From positions 3,347,501-3,411,500 of the forward strand of contig NZ_CP118480.1 of NCBI RefSeq assembly GCF_030450055.1: DNA of 64,000 nucleotides, read 5' to 3'. This document shows positions 52,164 through 61,791 of this stretch, piece by piece. The notes under the pieces are model-generated. The model did not search any database. It was not told the DNA's origin and saw only the letters and a list, made by a program, of their open reading frames with translations. The stretch's first letter is position 1, and the number at the start of each line of letters is the position of its first letter. Source of the stretch: Gallaecimonas kandeliae. GTDB taxonomy: Bacteria > Pseudomonadota > Gammaproteobacteria > Enterobacterales > Gallaecimonadaceae. Position numbers and translations under genes: made by a program.

Positions 52164-52991
52164 TTGGCCGTGCCCATACTTGTACTGATCATCGCCCTCT
52201 GTCTCTGCCAGTTCCCGGCCAAAGCCCAGGATCTGCAGACCATTCCTGCCAACCAGTGGGAGCTGGGGCTCGCCCTGGGTTACGGCCACTTCGACAATCC
52301 CCTCGTGAACAAGGACGACAGCACCTATTACGCCATCCCCCAGGTCGCCTATTACGGCGACTGGGGCTATTTCGACAACGGCGACCTGGCCTTCAGCCTC
52401 TATGACGACGGCGACAACCAGTTGTACCTGACCACAGGCTTCTCCGACGACCCTCTCTACTTCGGATCCTGGGGCCGGCTGGGCATCAAGCCCCCAAGCC
52501 GGGAGCAGCCCTGCAGCAACAGGCCCATCTGTCCCAGCCGCCAGCCACTCTACGTGGACCACGACCCCAGCTGGACCTGGCTGGGCGGTTTCTCCTACAG
52601 CCGCTACCAGGGTGACCGCTTCCTGCGCATTAGGGTGCTGCACGACCTGCTGGGCAAGCATCATGGTCTGTTGGCCAGCATCAGGGTGGGCCAAAGTTTT
52701 GAGGGCTTCGGACAATGGCAGTTCAGCCTGGGGATGGACTGGAAAAGCGCCAAGCTGGTGGACTATTACTACGGCACCGACAGCCTTTTTCCCTGGCTTG
52801 TCCCCGACTACCAGGGCAGGGCTACACTGGATCTGGTGGCCAGAGGCCAGTGGTTCTACCCCCTGGGGGAACACTGGGGCCTGCTGGCCAACCTCAACGG
52901 CCGGCGGCTGGGCAAAGGGATAGGCGACAGCCCCCTGATCAACAAACGCAACCTGCTCGACAGCTTTGTCGGCATCACCTTCAGCTTCTAG
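52164..52991 (+). CDS. MipA/OmpV-family outer-membrane protein
   Basis: This 275-aa barrel has a signal peptide (PILVLIIALCLCQFPAKAQ) and ends in GITFSF. The start is TTG 52164 or GTG 52170; the latter gives a tighter signal peptide. The segment WELGLALGYGHFDNPLVNKD and the repeated YYGDWGYF and W...G pattern fit MipA/OmpV, a family named for MltA-interacting protein. In Shewanella-like genomes it lies next to a DUF3019 gene and a two-component system, as here, and is probably controlled by that system. Confidence 0.85.
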   Translation: MAVPILVLIIALCLCQFPAKAQDLQTIPANQWELGLALGYGHFDNPLVNKDDSTYYAIPQVAYYGDWGYFDNGDLAFSLYDDGDNQLYLTTGFSDDPLYFGSWGRLGIKPPSREQPCSNRPICPSRQPLYVDHDPSWTWLGGFSYSRYQGDRFLRIRVLHDLLGKHHGLLASIRVGQSFEGFGQWQFSLGMDWKSAKLVDYYYGTDSLFPWLVPDYQGRATLDLVARGQWFYPLGEHWGLLANLNGRRLGKGIGDSPLINKRNLLDSFVGITFSF

Positions 52992-52994
52992 CCC

Positions 52995-53354
52995 ATGCGC
53001 AGCCTCGGCCTTCTCATCTTGCTTATCACAGGCACCGCCCAGGCCGGGCTGGACGTCACCCTCAACCCCCACTGGTGCGTGGCGGCGGCGGGGGCCAGCA
53101 GTTGCAAGGCCGAGCTGAGCCTGGACTGGCAACAGACCCAGGCGACTCCCCTATGCCTGTACCGGGAAGACAAACCCTTGACCTGCTGGCCCGCCCAGGA
53201 AAAAGGTCAATGGCAGGGTCAAGTGGAAGCCAGCGGCTCCATACTTTTTTGGCTGGGAACACCCGAAGGCGAACGGCTCTGGGAAGGCCAATGGCAGGTG
53301 CTTTTTACTCAACCTCTCAGACGTCGGAACCGCATGCCATGGAGCATTCACTGA
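52995..53354 (+). CDS. DUF3019 exported protein
   Basis: This 119-aa protein starts MRSLGLLILLITGTAQAG (signal peptide) and contains four Cys (WCVAAAGASSC; LCLYREDKPLTCW), probably forming disulphides. The function is unknown. It starts 3 bp after mipA and its last codons overlap the response-regulator remnant, so the four genes form one unit. Confidence 0.82.
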   Translation: MRSLGLLILLITGTAQAGLDVTLNPHWCVAAAGASSCKAELSLDWQQTQATPLCLYREDKPLTCWPAQEKGQWQGQVEASGSILFWLGTPEGERLWEGQWQVLFTQPLRRRNRMPWSIH

Positions 53355-53467
53355 GTACCCCCAAGGCCAGGCTGCTGCTGGCGGAGGACGACAGGCGCCT
53401 GGCCCAGCAGAGCAAGGCCTACCTCACAGGGCAGGGCTACCTCTTCGCCCCCGATCCCTGGCAATGA
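53339..53467 (+). pseudogene. response-regulator remnant with internal deletion (RstA-like)
   Basis: The frame encodes only 42 residues. The first part, ARLLLAEDDRRLAQQSKAYL, is the start of an OmpR-family receiver domain, including the acidic pair. After GQGY it continues LFAPDPWQ and stop, which is how the DNA-binding domain of RstA-like regulators ends (G-x-GYLF...). About 190 codons, including the phospho-acceptor Asp and the winged helix, are missing. The joint lies at the GY(L) shared by both parts, so a deletion between short similar sequences is likely. The start overlaps DUF3019 and the stop overlaps the kinase start (ATGA), so the operon layout is kept. Confidence 0.85.
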
Positions 53468-54654
53468 AGCGCCTCTTCTTCAGCCTCTACGGCCTCTTGC
53501 TGCTGGCGCTGTTACTGCTGGGTTACGGCCTGGACCAGCTCTGGCAACGCTTCAACGCCGAACCGGCCAGGGCCACCGCCAGCCAGCGCCAACTGGTGGC
53601 CTTGCTGGACGCCGAACTGGCGTCACGCCCCAGGGCGCAGTGGGCCCAGTATCTGGCCAAGCATCAGGTCAAGGGGCAGCTCATCGACCCCAAGGACATC
53701 GGTATCAACCAGCCCCTGGGGCCCGACGAGATACTGCCCCTGACCCAGGGCAACCAGGACTACCTGTTGACCCCCATAGGCCAAGGCTACCTGCTGCTGG
53801 GCCCCTACCAGCGCCCCCCTGAGCCCGGTTCCTATGGCTTTGCCGCCACCTTCTTCGTGCTGCTGGCGCTGCTGGTGCTGCTCTGGCTCTGGCCCCTGGT
53901 GCGGGAGTTGACGGCCCTCAAGGCCGCCACCCTGGAATTCGGCAAGGGCAACTGGCAGAAGCGGCTCGCCGTCAGGCCCAGGGATCGGCTCGGTGACTTG
54001 GCCCAGAGCTTCAACCTGATGGCCGCCCGTATCGAGGGGCTCTTGGCCGACCAGGCGCTGATGACCCGAGCCGTCAGCCACGATCTGCGCACCCCCCTGG
54101 CCAGGCTGCGTTTCGCCCTGGCCATGAACGGCCAGGGCCCCTACGACGGCCAGATCAAGGAAGATCTGGAATACCTGGAGCAGATCGTCAGCCACTGGAG
54201 CGAGTTCCACGAGCTGGAAACCGTCGAGGTCATCGACAAGGAGCCCCTGGCCCTGCTCCCCTTGCTGGAGCGGCTGGCCACCCGCCAGGTAGCGCTGCAA
54301 GGCCCCTTCCCCGAGGCCCTGAACGCCGACCCCCACCTGCTGACCCGCTGCCTGCAGAACCTCTTGGACAACGCCGGCCGCTACGCCAAGGCGCAGATCC
54401 GCGTGGGCTGGCGCGGTGACGCCCTCGTCGTTGAGGACGACGGCCCAGGCCTCAGCGACGAAGACAAGCAAAAGGCCACCCAGCTCTTTTACCGGGGCGA
54501 CAAGGCCAGGGGCCAGGATCCGGTACCCCACCTGGGGCTGGGGCTGGCCATGTGCAGCCGCATCATGGTGCTCCACGGCGGCCGCCTGACCCTGGACGAC
54601 TCCCCCCTGGGCGGTGCCCGCATCAGCCTGCATTTCCCCAGAGACCGCAAATAA
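53464..54654 (+). CDS. sensor histidine kinase (RstB-like)
   Basis: This 396-aa inner-membrane kinase has TM1 (LYGLLLLALLLLGYGL), a periplasmic domain at about 30-130, and TM2 (FAATFFVLLALLVLLWLWPL). HAMP follows, then the H-box (TRAVSHDLRTPLARLRFAL) with the phospho-His, N-box (NLLDNAGRY), D-box (VEDDGPGLSD) and G2 (LGLGLAMCS). All kinase motifs are intact, but its cognate regulator just upstream is deleted to a stub. The kinase is therefore an orphan unless it signals to another regulator. It ends before a shared terminator with argH. Confidence 0.93.
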   Translation: MKRLFFSLYGLLLLALLLLGYGLDQLWQRFNAEPARATASQRQLVALLDAELASRPRAQWAQYLAKHQVKGQLIDPKDIGINQPLGPDEILPLTQGNQDYLLTPIGQGYLLLGPYQRPPEPGSYGFAATFFVLLALLVLLWLWPLVRELTALKAATLEFGKGNWQKRLAVRPRDRLGDLAQSFNLMAARIEGLLADQALMTRAVSHDLRTPLARLRFALAMNGQGPYDGQIKEDLEYLEQIVSHWSEFHELETVEVIDKEPLALLPLLERLATRQVALQGPFPEALNADPHLLTRCLQNLLDNAGRYAKAQIRVGWRGDALVVEDDGPGLSDEDKQKATQLFYRGDKARGQDPVPHLGLGLAMCSRIMVLHGGRLTLDDSPLGGARISLHFPRDRK

Positions 54655-54656
54655 AA

Positions 54657-54676
54657 AGCCCGCCAATCGGCGGGCT
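54657..54676. terminator. bidirectional terminator between the kinase gene and argH
   Basis: Stem agcccgcc / ggcgggct with loop aatc, flanked by an A run on the left and a short T run on the right. It lies between two convergent genes, 3 bp after one stop and 15 bp from the other. Confidence 0.85.
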
Positions 54677-54691
54677 TTCCCTCGGGGCTTT

Positions 54692-56521
54692 TCAGAGCCG
54701 GTGTTCCATGGCGATCTCGTCGCAGTTGTCCTGGCGCGGGCAGAGCTTGCAGTCCTTCATCACCTTCTCGGGCAGGCTGTCCTTGAAGATGACCTTGAAG
54801 CCCTGCTTGTCGAAGAAGCCCGCCACCCGGGTCAGCACTATGACCCGCTTGAGCTTGAGCTCCCTCGCTTCGTCCATCAGCACCTGCACCATGGCCTGGC
54901 CCAGGCCCTTGCCGTGGGCGCTCTCGTTGATGCCAAGAGAGCGGATCTCGGCAAGGCCGGTGGAGTAGATGTAGAGGCTGGCGCAACCCGCCACCTGGCC
55001 GTCCACCTCCGTCACCACGAAGTCCTGGATCGAGTGGATGATGTCCTCGCGGGTACGGGGCAGGTTCTCCCCTTCCCCGGCCCAGTGGCCGATCAGCACC
55101 TGGATGGCGTCCACGTCTTCCAGGGTGGCGCGGCGCACCGCCTTGGCCGCCAGGCGGCCGTGCAGGGCCTTGAGGGCCTCCTGCTGGCGCGCCAGGGAGA
55201 CGCCGCCGAGGGCGCAGCGCTTCTCCAGGGCCGCCGTCAGGTCCAGGGCCGGGTAGACGTCCTCGTCTATGACCTCGCTCACCTGCTGCATCTCGGCCAG
55301 GGTCAGGGCCTCCAGGGGCAGCTGCTGCTCCAGGGCGATGCGCACCAGCACTCCCACCAGGTGGTGGGCTTCCCGGAAGGGGATGCCCTTGGCCACCAGG
55401 TAATCGGCCAGTTCTGTGGCGTTGGAATAGCCGCCGGCGGCGGCCTTGGCGCAGGCCTCGCGGTTCACTTCCAGGGTACCCAGCACTTCCCGGGCCAGCA
55501 GCAGGCAGTCGCTCCAGCTGTCCAGGGCGTCGAAGAGGCCCTGCTTGTCTTCCTGCAGATCCTTGTTGTAGGAGAGCGGCAGCGCCTTCAAGGTCATGGA
55601 GAAACCGGCCATGGCGCCGAAGATGCGGCCGCTCTTGCCGCGGATCAGCTCCAGGGCGTCCGGGTTCTTCTTCTGGGGCATCAGGGAAGAGCCTGAGCTG
55701 ACGGTGTCGGAGAACTTCACGAAGCCCGCCTCGCCGGTACCGAAGAAGATGAGGTCCTCGGCCAGGCGCGACAGGTGCAGGGCGGAGGTGCTGGCCAGCT
55801 GCAGCAGCTCCAGCACGAAGTCCCGGTCTGAGATGGCGTCCAGGCTGTTGCGGGCGGCGCGCTCGAACCCCAGGGCCTTGGCCAACCTTTCGCGGTCCAT
55901 GGGGTAGGCGGTGCCGGCCAGGGCGCCGCAGCCCAGCGGGCAGACGTTGACCCTCTTGAGGGCGTCTTCCAGGCGCTCGAGATCCCGTTCCAGCATCTCG
56001 ACGTAGGCCATCACCCAGTGGCCGAAGGTCACCGGCTGGGCCCGTTGCAGGTGGGTGTAACCGGGCATCAAGGTGCCCAGCTCGCCTTTGGCCAGCTCCG
56101 CCATTACTTCCAACGTCTGCTGGAGCTCGGCCAGCAGTTGCTTGCCGGTCTTGCGGCACCAGAGCCGAAAGTCGGTGGCCACCTGGTCGTTACGGGAACG
56201 GCCTGTGTGCAGCTTCTTGCCGAGATCCCCCACTTCACCGATCAGCCAGGCCTCCACGAAACTGTGGATGTCCTCCTCGCTGCTCTCGAAAAGCGGGGCC
56301 GGATCGGCCGCCAATTGCTCGGCAAGGGACTGCAGGGTCACCTGCAGTCGTTCGGCTTCGCTCTGGGTCAGCACCCCTACCTCGGCCAGGGCGCCAGCCC
56401 AGGCCAGGGAGCCTTGGATGTCCTCGGCCCAGAAACGCCAGTCGACGGGTAATGAGGCATTGAACCGCGCAAAGGCCTCGCTGGCACCCTGCTCAAAACG
56501 ACCTCCCCAGAGCGCTGCCAT
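54692..56521 (-). CDS. argH: argininosuccinate lyase fused to an N-acetyltransferase domain, ArgH(A)
   Basis: This 609-aa protein starts at [20 protein letters not shown] (ATG 56521), one base after the argG stop; an upstream in-frame extension is antisense-like and rejected. Residues 1-460 are argininosuccinate lyase (signature [25 protein letters not shown]; TxxSAL-type helices), making arginine and fumarate. Residues about 470-609 are a GNAT domain ([36 protein letters not shown]). Similar ArgH(A) fusions in Vibrio, Moritella and Shewanella relatives supply N-acetylglutamate synthase activity for the first arginine step. It closes the argCBFGH operon. Confidence 0.95.
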   Translation of the reverse strand: MAALWGGRFEQGASEAFARFNASLPVDWRFWAEDIQGSLAWAGALAEVGVLTQSEAERLQVTLQSLAEQLAADPAPLFESSEEDIHSFVEAWLIGEVGDLGKKLHTGRSRNDQVATDFRLWCRKTGKQLLAELQQTLEVMAELAKGELGTLMPGYTHLQRAQPVTFGHWVMAYVEMLERDLERLEDALKRVNVCPLGCGALAGTAYPMDRERLAKALGFERAARNSLDAISDRDFVLELLQLASTSALHLSRLAEDLIFFGTGEAGFVKFSDTVSSGSSLMPQKKNPDALELIRGKSGRIFGAMAGFSMTLKALPLSYNKDLQEDKQGLFDALDSWSDCLLLAREVLGTLEVNREACAKAAAGGYSNATELADYLVAKGIPFREAHHLVGVLVRIALEQQLPLEALTLAEMQQVSEVIDEDVYPALDLTAALEKRCALGGVSLARQQEALKALHGRLAAKAVRRATLEDVDAIQVLIGHWAGEGENLPRTREDIIHSIQDFVVTEVDGQVAGCASLYIYSTGLAEIRSLGINESAHGKGLGQAMVQVLMDEARELKLKRVIVLTRVAGFFDKQGFKVIFKDSLPEKVMKDCKLCPRQDNCDEIAMEHRL

Positions 56522-56522
56522 C

Positions 56523-57728
56523 TTAGTTGCCCTCTTCTTGCAGCGCTTTGATCCGCGCCGGCAGGCTGTAGAGGCGGATGAAGCCCGCCGCGTCCTTCTG
56601 GTTGTAGACCTCGTCGGCACCGAAGGTGGCGAAGGCCTCGGAGAACAGGCTGTGGGGCGACTGGCTGCCCAGCACCCTGGCCTGGCCCTTGTAGAGCTCG
56701 ACCCGCACCTGGCCGGTCAGTTCCTTGTTGAGGCTCTCGACGCCGGCGACGATGGCTTCCCGCAGGGGGGTGAACCAGCGCCCGTCATAGAGCAGCTGGG
56801 CGAACTGCTGGCCCAGGAATTTCAGGTGTTGGGAGCAGACCTTGTCCAGCACCAGGTGCGCCAGGGCCTGGTGGGCCGCCAGCAGCACTGTGCCGGCCGG
56901 GGTCTCGTAGCAGCCGCGGGACTTCATGCCCACCAGGCGGTTCTCGACGATGTCGACCCGGCCGACGCCGTGGGCGCTAGCCACGCCGTTGAGGCGCTCG
57001 ATGAGGTTGGCGCCGCTCAGCACTTCGCCGTTCAGGGCCACGGGCACACCGGCTTCGAAGTCGATGTCCAGCACTTCGGCCTCATTGGGGGCGTCCTTGG
57101 GATCGACGGTCCAGGCCCAGCAGTTGGGGCCGGCCGGGGTCCAGGTATCTTCCAGCTCGCCGCCCTCGGTGGAGATGTGCCAGAGGTTGGCGTCGCGGCT
57201 GTAGATCTTGGTCAGGCTGGCGGTGGTGGGGATCTTGCGCTCGGCCAGGTAGTTGAGCAGATCCTCACGGCTGCGCATCGTCCATTCCCGCCAGGGGGCT
57301 ATGACCTTCAACTCGGGAGCCAGGGCGGCAAAGCAGGACTCGAAACGGACCTGGTCGTTGCCCTTGCCGGTGCAGCCGTGGGCCAGGGCGTCGGCGCCCA
57401 CCTTGCGGGCCACCATCACCTGGGCCTTGGCGATCACCGGGCGGGCCACAGAGGTGCCCAGCAGGTAGCTGTCCTCGTAGACCGACTCGGCCTTGAGCAT
57501 GGGCCAGATGTATTCGGCGGCCAGCTCTTCTTTGAGGTCGACGATATGGCACTCGGAGGCGCCGCTGGCCAGGGCCTTGGCTTCCACCCCTTCCAACTCC
57601 TCGGCGCCCTGGCCAACGTCGGCCACGAAGGCCACCACTTCACAGCCGTAGTTTTCCTTCAGCCAAGGCACTATGGCCGAGGTGTCCAGACCGCCGGAAT
57701 AGGCCAAAACCACTTTGGATACAGACAT
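56523..57728 (-). CDS. argG: argininosuccinate synthase
   Basis: This 401-aa enzyme joins citrulline and aspartate using ATP. The N-terminal PP-loop [15 protein letters not shown] is intact, with [10 protein letters not shown] and the citrulline-binding region [11 protein letters not shown] also visible. The length is standard for the bacterial type. It is 5 bp downstream of argF. Confidence 0.97.
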   Translation of the reverse strand: MSVSKVVLAYSGGLDTSAIVPWLKENYGCEVVAFVADVGQGAEELEGVEAKALASGASECHIVDLKEELAAEYIWPMLKAESVYEDSYLLGTSVARPVIAKAQVMVARKVGADALAHGCTGKGNDQVRFESCFAALAPELKVIAPWREWTMRSREDLLNYLAERKIPTTASLTKIYSRDANLWHISTEGGELEDTWTPAGPNCWAWTVDPKDAPNEAEVLDIDFEAGVPVALNGEVLSGANLIERLNGVASAHGVGRVDIVENRLVGMKSRGCYETPAGTVLLAAHQALAHLVLDKVCSQHLKFLGQQFAQLLYDGRWFTPLREAIVAGVESLNKELTGQVRVELYKGQARVLGSQSPHSLFSEAFATFGADEVYNQKDAAGFIRLYSLPARIKALQEEGN

Positions 57729-57733
57729 TGGTA

Positions 57734-58618
57734 TTAATCCTCTTTAAGAAGCTTCAGGAATACGGCTTTCTGCACATGCAGGCGGTTCTCGGCCTGGCGC
57801 AGCACTATGGATTGGGGCCCCTCCAGCACCTCGGCCGTCACTTCCTTGCCGCGGTAGGCGGGCAGGCAGTGCATGAAGGCCTTGGCGCCGGACTTTTTCA
57901 TGACGTCGCCATTGATCTGGTAGGGCAGGAAGGTCTTGAGTACCGCTTCCGGATCCTTGTCGTCACCCATGGAGATCCAGGTGTCGGTATAGATGGCGTC
58001 CACCCCTTCCAGGGCCGCCATGTCGTCGGTGACCTGGATGCCGGTGGCCTGGATGATGTCGGCGGCCGGCTCGCAGCCTTTGGGGGTGACCACCAGCATC
58101 TCAACGCCCAAGAGCTTCGACAGTATCATCAGGGAGTGGGTGACATTATTACCGTCCCCCACGTAGGCCAGTTTGACCCCTTCCAGTTTGCCGAACACCT
58201 CGTAGAGGCTCAGCATGTCGGCCAGGCCCTGGCAAGGGTGGAAGCGGTCGGACAAGGCGTTGATCACCGGCACAGAGCCCTTGGCGGCCAGCTCGTCCAG
58301 GGTGGCCTGGCTGTAGGTGCGGGCCACTATGGCGTTGACCCAGCAGGACAGGTTCTGGGCGAAGTCCCCCACCGGCTCGCGCTTGCCCAGCGCCCCGTGG
58401 CTCTGGTCCAGGTAGACCACCAGGGCGCCCAACTGCTGGGCACCCAGCTCGAAGGTGACGCGGGTGCGCAGGGAAGGCTTTTCGAACAGCAGGGCCACGG
58501 ACTTGCCGGCCAGGGCCTGGGCATAGTCGGCCGGGTGGGCCTTGAGGGTGGCGGCCTGTTGCAGCAGGGCCTTGAGCTCTGCGGCGTTCCAATCAAAATC
58601 GGTCAATAAATGCTTCAT
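57734..58618 (-). CDS. argF: ornithine carbamoyltransferase
   Basis: This 294-aa enzyme makes citrulline from ornithine and carbamoyl phosphate. The carbamoyl-phosphate loop reads [13 protein letters not shown] (SLRTR, a known variant of STRTR). HPCQGLADM and the ornithine/Cys loop HCLPAYRG are intact. It is somewhat shorter than the E. coli enzyme (334 aa) but within the range of the family. It is 7 bp downstream of argB. Confidence 0.94.
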   Translation of the reverse strand: MKHLLTDFDWNAAELKALLQQAATLKAHPADYAQALAGKSVALLFEKPSLRTRVTFELGAQQLGALVVYLDQSHGALGKREPVGDFAQNLSCWVNAIVARTYSQATLDELAAKGSVPVINALSDRFHPCQGLADMLSLYEVFGKLEGVKLAYVGDGNNVTHSLMILSKLLGVEMLVVTPKGCEPAADIIQATGIQVTDDMAALEGVDAIYTDTWISMGDDKDPEAVLKTFLPYQINGDVMKKSGAKAFMHCLPAYRGKEVTAEVLEGPQSIVLRQAENRLHVQKAVFLKLLKED

Positions 58619-58625
58619 CTTTACC

Positions 58626-59372
58626 TCAGGGTGCGATGGCGGTGCCGAGGGCGGGGTTGGCCAGGGCCTGGCTGTCCTTCCAGGAGGCCAGGCGCACTGC
58701 CCGGCCCAGGGCCTGGGCGGCGTGAAGGGCGGCGTCCACCTTCACCACCATGCCGCCGGTGATGACGCTGTCGGCCTTGAGCCGGGCGATGTCGGCGCCA
58801 TTCAGTTCAGGCAGCAGCTGGCCCTTTGCATCCAGCACCCCTGAAACGTCGCTCAGCAGCAGCAGTTCGGCGTCCAGCAAAGAGGCCACCATGGCGGCCG
58901 CCTCGTCGGCGTTGACGTTGAGCAGCTCCCCTTCCCGGCTGGCGGCGATGCTGCTCACCACCGGCAAGAAGCCCCCCTGCAGCAGCAACGACAGCAAGGT
59001 GCTGGAGCCCTGGGTGAGCACGCCCACGGCGCCCCATTCCTCGCCCGCCGGCTCGGCCAGGGCTATGCCGTCGGCCAGGGCCAGGCCCACGGGCTCGCCG
59101 TCCAAGGCGCGCAGCCGCGCCACCAGTTTCTTGTTGATCTCTCCGGCCAGGGTGCCCACCACCAGCGGCAGGCTGGCCTCACAGGTGATGCGCTTGCCGT
59201 TGTGCTTGCGGGGCTCTATGCCGGCCTGCTTCAGCACCTGGTCGACGCGGTCGCCGCCGCCATGCACCAGCACCACGGGGCGCTCCATGGCCACCAGGGC
59301 CTTCAGCAGCTGGTCCAATACCGGGCCCGCCTCCAGGGCGGCACCGCCAATCTTGATCACCAATGGGGTCAT
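58626..59372 (-). CDS. argB: N-acetylglutamate kinase
   Basis: This 248-aa kinase phosphorylates N-acetylglutamate, step two of arginine synthesis. The start is at MTPLVIKIGGAALEAGPVLD (ATG 59372), which overlaps the argC stop by 4 bp; the longer in-frame start is inside argC and lacks family sequence. The P-loop-like KIGG, HGGGDRVD and VNADEAAA motifs are present. The shorter, non-hexameric length and the missing N-terminal helix suggest the arginine-insensitive type, as in enteric bacteria. Confidence 0.95.
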   Translation of the reverse strand: MTPLVIKIGGAALEAGPVLDQLLKALVAMERPVVLVHGGGDRVDQVLKQAGIEPRKHNGKRITCEASLPLVVGTLAGEINKKLVARLRALDGEPVGLALADGIALAEPAGEEWGAVGVLTQGSSTLLSLLLQGGFLPVVSSIAASREGELLNVNADEAAAMVASLLDAELLLLSDVSGVLDAKGQLLPELNGADIARLKADSVITGGMVVKVDAALHAAQALGRAVRLASWKDSQALANPALGTAIAP

Positions 59373-60385
59373 AACGCCTCCCAGCCATAGCCCGGCAGGG
59401 GCTTCAGCCTGAATCCAAAGTGGATATTTATGCATTCCACCGCCTGGCTGGCGGCGCCCTTGAGCAGGTTGTCGATGGCGCTGGCCAGCACCAGCAGGTC
59501 ACGCGTTTCATCCAGGGCCCAGCCGATCTGGGCGTAGGGGGTATGGGCCACGTTCTTGATGGCAGGAGCTTTGACCCGCAGATCGCCCGACAGCATGACG
59601 GAGGGGTGCTCGCCGTAGCAGTCTAGGTAGAGGGCATCGATATCGGCCTGGACAGTGCCGCTCTGCACCGGCACCGTGATGGTGGCCAGGATGCCGCGGT
59701 CGAAGGCCCCCAGGTGCGGGGTGAACACCAGGTCGTGGCCCAGGTGCTGGGCGATCTCCGGCTGGTGGCGGTGGCCCAGCACCCCGTAGGGGCTGAGGCT
59801 GACCTCGCAGAATTGGGTATGGGGCTTGTTGGCCTTGCCGGCGCCACTGACGCCGCTCACGGCGTTGATGATGGGCAGGCCCTTGATCAGCCCGGCCTTC
59901 ATCAGGGGCTTCAAGGCCAACAGGCTGGCGGTGGGGTAGCAACCGGGGGCGGCGATCAGCTTGCTGGCCTTGATGGCTTCGTCGTTCCAGCCCACCAGGC
60001 CGTAGACGGCCCTGTTCAGCAGCTCGGCAGCAGGGTGCTCAAAGCCGTACCACTGGGGATAGGCGTCGGCCGCCAGCCGGAAGCCGCCGGAGAGATCGAC
60101 GATCAGAGCGTCGCTGTGCTTGATGAGTTCCGGCACCAGCTCGGCGGAGGCCTCGTGGGGGGTGGCCAGCAGTATCACCTGGGCGTCACGGGCGGCGGCG
60201 ATAATGGCAGCCGGGCTGCCGTCTTCGATGGTGCCGGCTATGCCCAAAGGCAGGGGTTCGCCGGCGTTCTTGGAGCCGGCGGAGGCGAACACATGGGCCA
60301 GCTTGAGCTGGGGATGGCTGGCTACCAGCTTGCACAGTTCCTGGCCTGTGTAACCGGCGCCACCGATAATGAGGGTATTCAACAT
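59369..60385 (-). CDS. argC: N-acetyl-gamma-glutamyl-phosphate reductase
   Basis: This 338-aa NADPH-dependent reductase has the Rossmann motif GGAGYTGQEL at the start, the catalytic Cys in AAPGCYPTASLLAL, and GVSGAGK nearby. It is the first gene of argCBFGH(A). The 224-bp gap to divergent argE holds paired ARG boxes, so ArgR with arginine probably represses both directions. Confidence 0.96.
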   Translation of the reverse strand: MLNTLIIGGAGYTGQELCKLVASHPQLKLAHVFASAGSKNAGEPLPLGIAGTIEDGSPAAIIAAARDAQVILLATPHEASAELVPELIKHSDALIVDLSGGFRLAADAYPQWYGFEHPAAELLNRAVYGLVGWNDEAIKASKLIAAPGCYPTASLLALKPLMKAGLIKGLPIINAVSGVSGAGKANKPHTQFCEVSLSPYGVLGHRHQPEIAQHLGHDLVFTPHLGAFDRGILATITVPVQSGTVQADIDALYLDCYGEHPSVMLSGDLRVKAPAIKNVAHTPYAQIGWALDETRDLLVLASAIDNLLKGAASQAVECINIHFGFRLKPLPGYGWEAL

Positions 60386-60515
60386 GCAACGGCTCTCTGT
60401 CTGTGTGACTTCTAGTCTAGATGAGCAGTCTTGATGCCTGACGCAACGCGGCCTGCTCCCGGGCAGGCAAGCCTCCCGGACTAACGGAAAGTGCAGCTGT
60501 GTCGTCGCATCGCAT

Positions 60516-60554
60516 GTGACATTTTTATTCCCAAAGCGTGGATTTTAATTCAAT
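60516..60554. promoter_or_regulatory. paired ARG boxes (ArgR operator) between argC and argE
   Basis: The box at 60537-60554 (cgtggattttaattcaat) matches the core TGAAT-WWWW-ATTCA at 9 of 10 fixed bases. The box at 60516-60533 (gtgacatttttattccca) matches mainly in its right half. They are 3 bp apart, the spacing typical of paired ARG boxes for an ArgR hexamer. Confidence 0.7.
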
Positions 60555-60609
60555 GTTCGCTAGACTAACCGCGCTTGATTTTTAATGCAATACCAATAGG
60601 AAATTATTC

Positions 60610-61752
60610 ATGAGCAGACTGCCGTCCCTGGATCAGATGTTCAACCGGCTCTTGAGCCTGCCGTCGGTGTCCGCCACGGATCCGGCCCTGGATACGGGCA
60701 ACAAGGCGGTGATAGAACAGCTGGCCCAGTGGTGCGAGACCCTGGGTTTCAAGGTGACGCTGCAGCCTGTGGGCCCCAACAAGCTCAACCTCTGGGCAGA
60801 ACTGGGCAGCGGCCCCGGCGGCCTGCTGCTGACAGGCCACGCCGACACAGTGCCCTTCGACGAAGGCCGCTGGCAGAAGAACCCCCTTGGCCTCACCGAG
60901 CGGGACGGCCGTTGGTATGGCCTCGGCGCCACCGACATGAAGGGCTTCTTCGCCCTGGTGCTGGGCGCCCTGGAAACCATGGATCTCAGCCAACTCAAGG
61001 CGCCGCTGCGCATCGCCGCCACCGCCGACGAGGAGACCACCATGGACGGCGCTCGGCTGCTGGCCGAGGCCAACCCCTTCAGCCCGGCCCTGACCCTGGT
61101 GGGCGAGCCCACCGAACTCAAGCCCATAGGCCGCCACAAGGGCCATATCAGCGCCGGCATCCGCATCACAGGCCGGAGCGGCCATTCCTCGGATCCGGCC
61201 GCCGGCCTCAACGCCATGGAACTGATGCACGGCGTCATGGGGGACCTCATCGCCCTCAAGGGCAAACTGGCCGAGCGTTACCAGGACAACCACTTCGCCG
61301 TGCCCTACCCCACCCTAAACCTCGGTCATATCCACGGCGGCGACAACGCCAACCGCATCTGCGGCTGCTGCGAGCTGCACATCGACATCAGGCCGCTGCC
61401 GGGCATGAGCATCCCCGAATTGGAAGGCCTGCTTAAGGAAAGCCTGTCAAATGTAGAAAAAGCACATCCCGGCGCCCTGGCCTGGGAGCACCTGCATGCT
61501 CCCTGCCCGGCCTTCGTCAGCCCGCCCGGCCCCTTCCAGGACGAGATCGGCAGGCTTCTGCAAAGCCCGGTGGAAGCGGCCAACTACGCCACCGAAGCGC
61601 CCTTCTTCGCCAGTCTGGGCGGGGAAGTGCTGGTACTGGGCCCGGGTTCCATCCGCCAGGCCCACCAGCCGGACGAGTACCTGGCCATGGACCAGCTGCG
61701 GCCGGCCATGGAGCTGATACAAAGCATGGTCAAGCGGCTTTGCCTCGCGTAA
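60610..61752 (+). CDS. argE: acetylornithine deacetylase
   Basis: This 380-aa M20-family metallohydrolase releases ornithine from N-acetylornithine. LLLTGHADTVPFDEG has the first metal His, GLGATDMKGFFALV the bridging Asp, and TADEETTMDGA the catalytic Glu pair. The presence of argE and of a GNAT domain on ArgH indicates the linear pathway, with N-acetylglutamate made fresh rather than recycled. Transcribed divergently from argC, from the ARG-box region. Confidence 0.95.
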   Translation: MSRLPSLDQMFNRLLSLPSVSATDPALDTGNKAVIEQLAQWCETLGFKVTLQPVGPNKLNLWAELGSGPGGLLLTGHADTVPFDEGRWQKNPLGLTERDGRWYGLGATDMKGFFALVLGALETMDLSQLKAPLRIAATADEETTMDGARLLAEANPFSPALTLVGEPTELKPIGRHKGHISAGIRITGRSGHSSDPAAGLNAMELMHGVMGDLIALKGKLAERYQDNHFAVPYPTLNLGHIHGGDNANRICGCCELHIDIRPLPGMSIPELEGLLKESLSNVEKAHPGALAWEHLHAPCPAFVSPPGPFQDEIGRLLQSPVEAANYATEAPFFASLGGEVLVLGPGSIRQAHQPDEYLAMDQLRPAMELIQSMVKRLCLA

Positions 61753-61791
61753 CATCGGGAAAGCGTTGTCATTTAACAACAGGTTTACAGA

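Noticed and set aside
56522-56620. 33-codon N-terminal extension of argH
   Set aside because: It is inside argG in another frame and is Arg/Ser-rich. ArgH begins at MAALWGGRF, one base after the argG stop.
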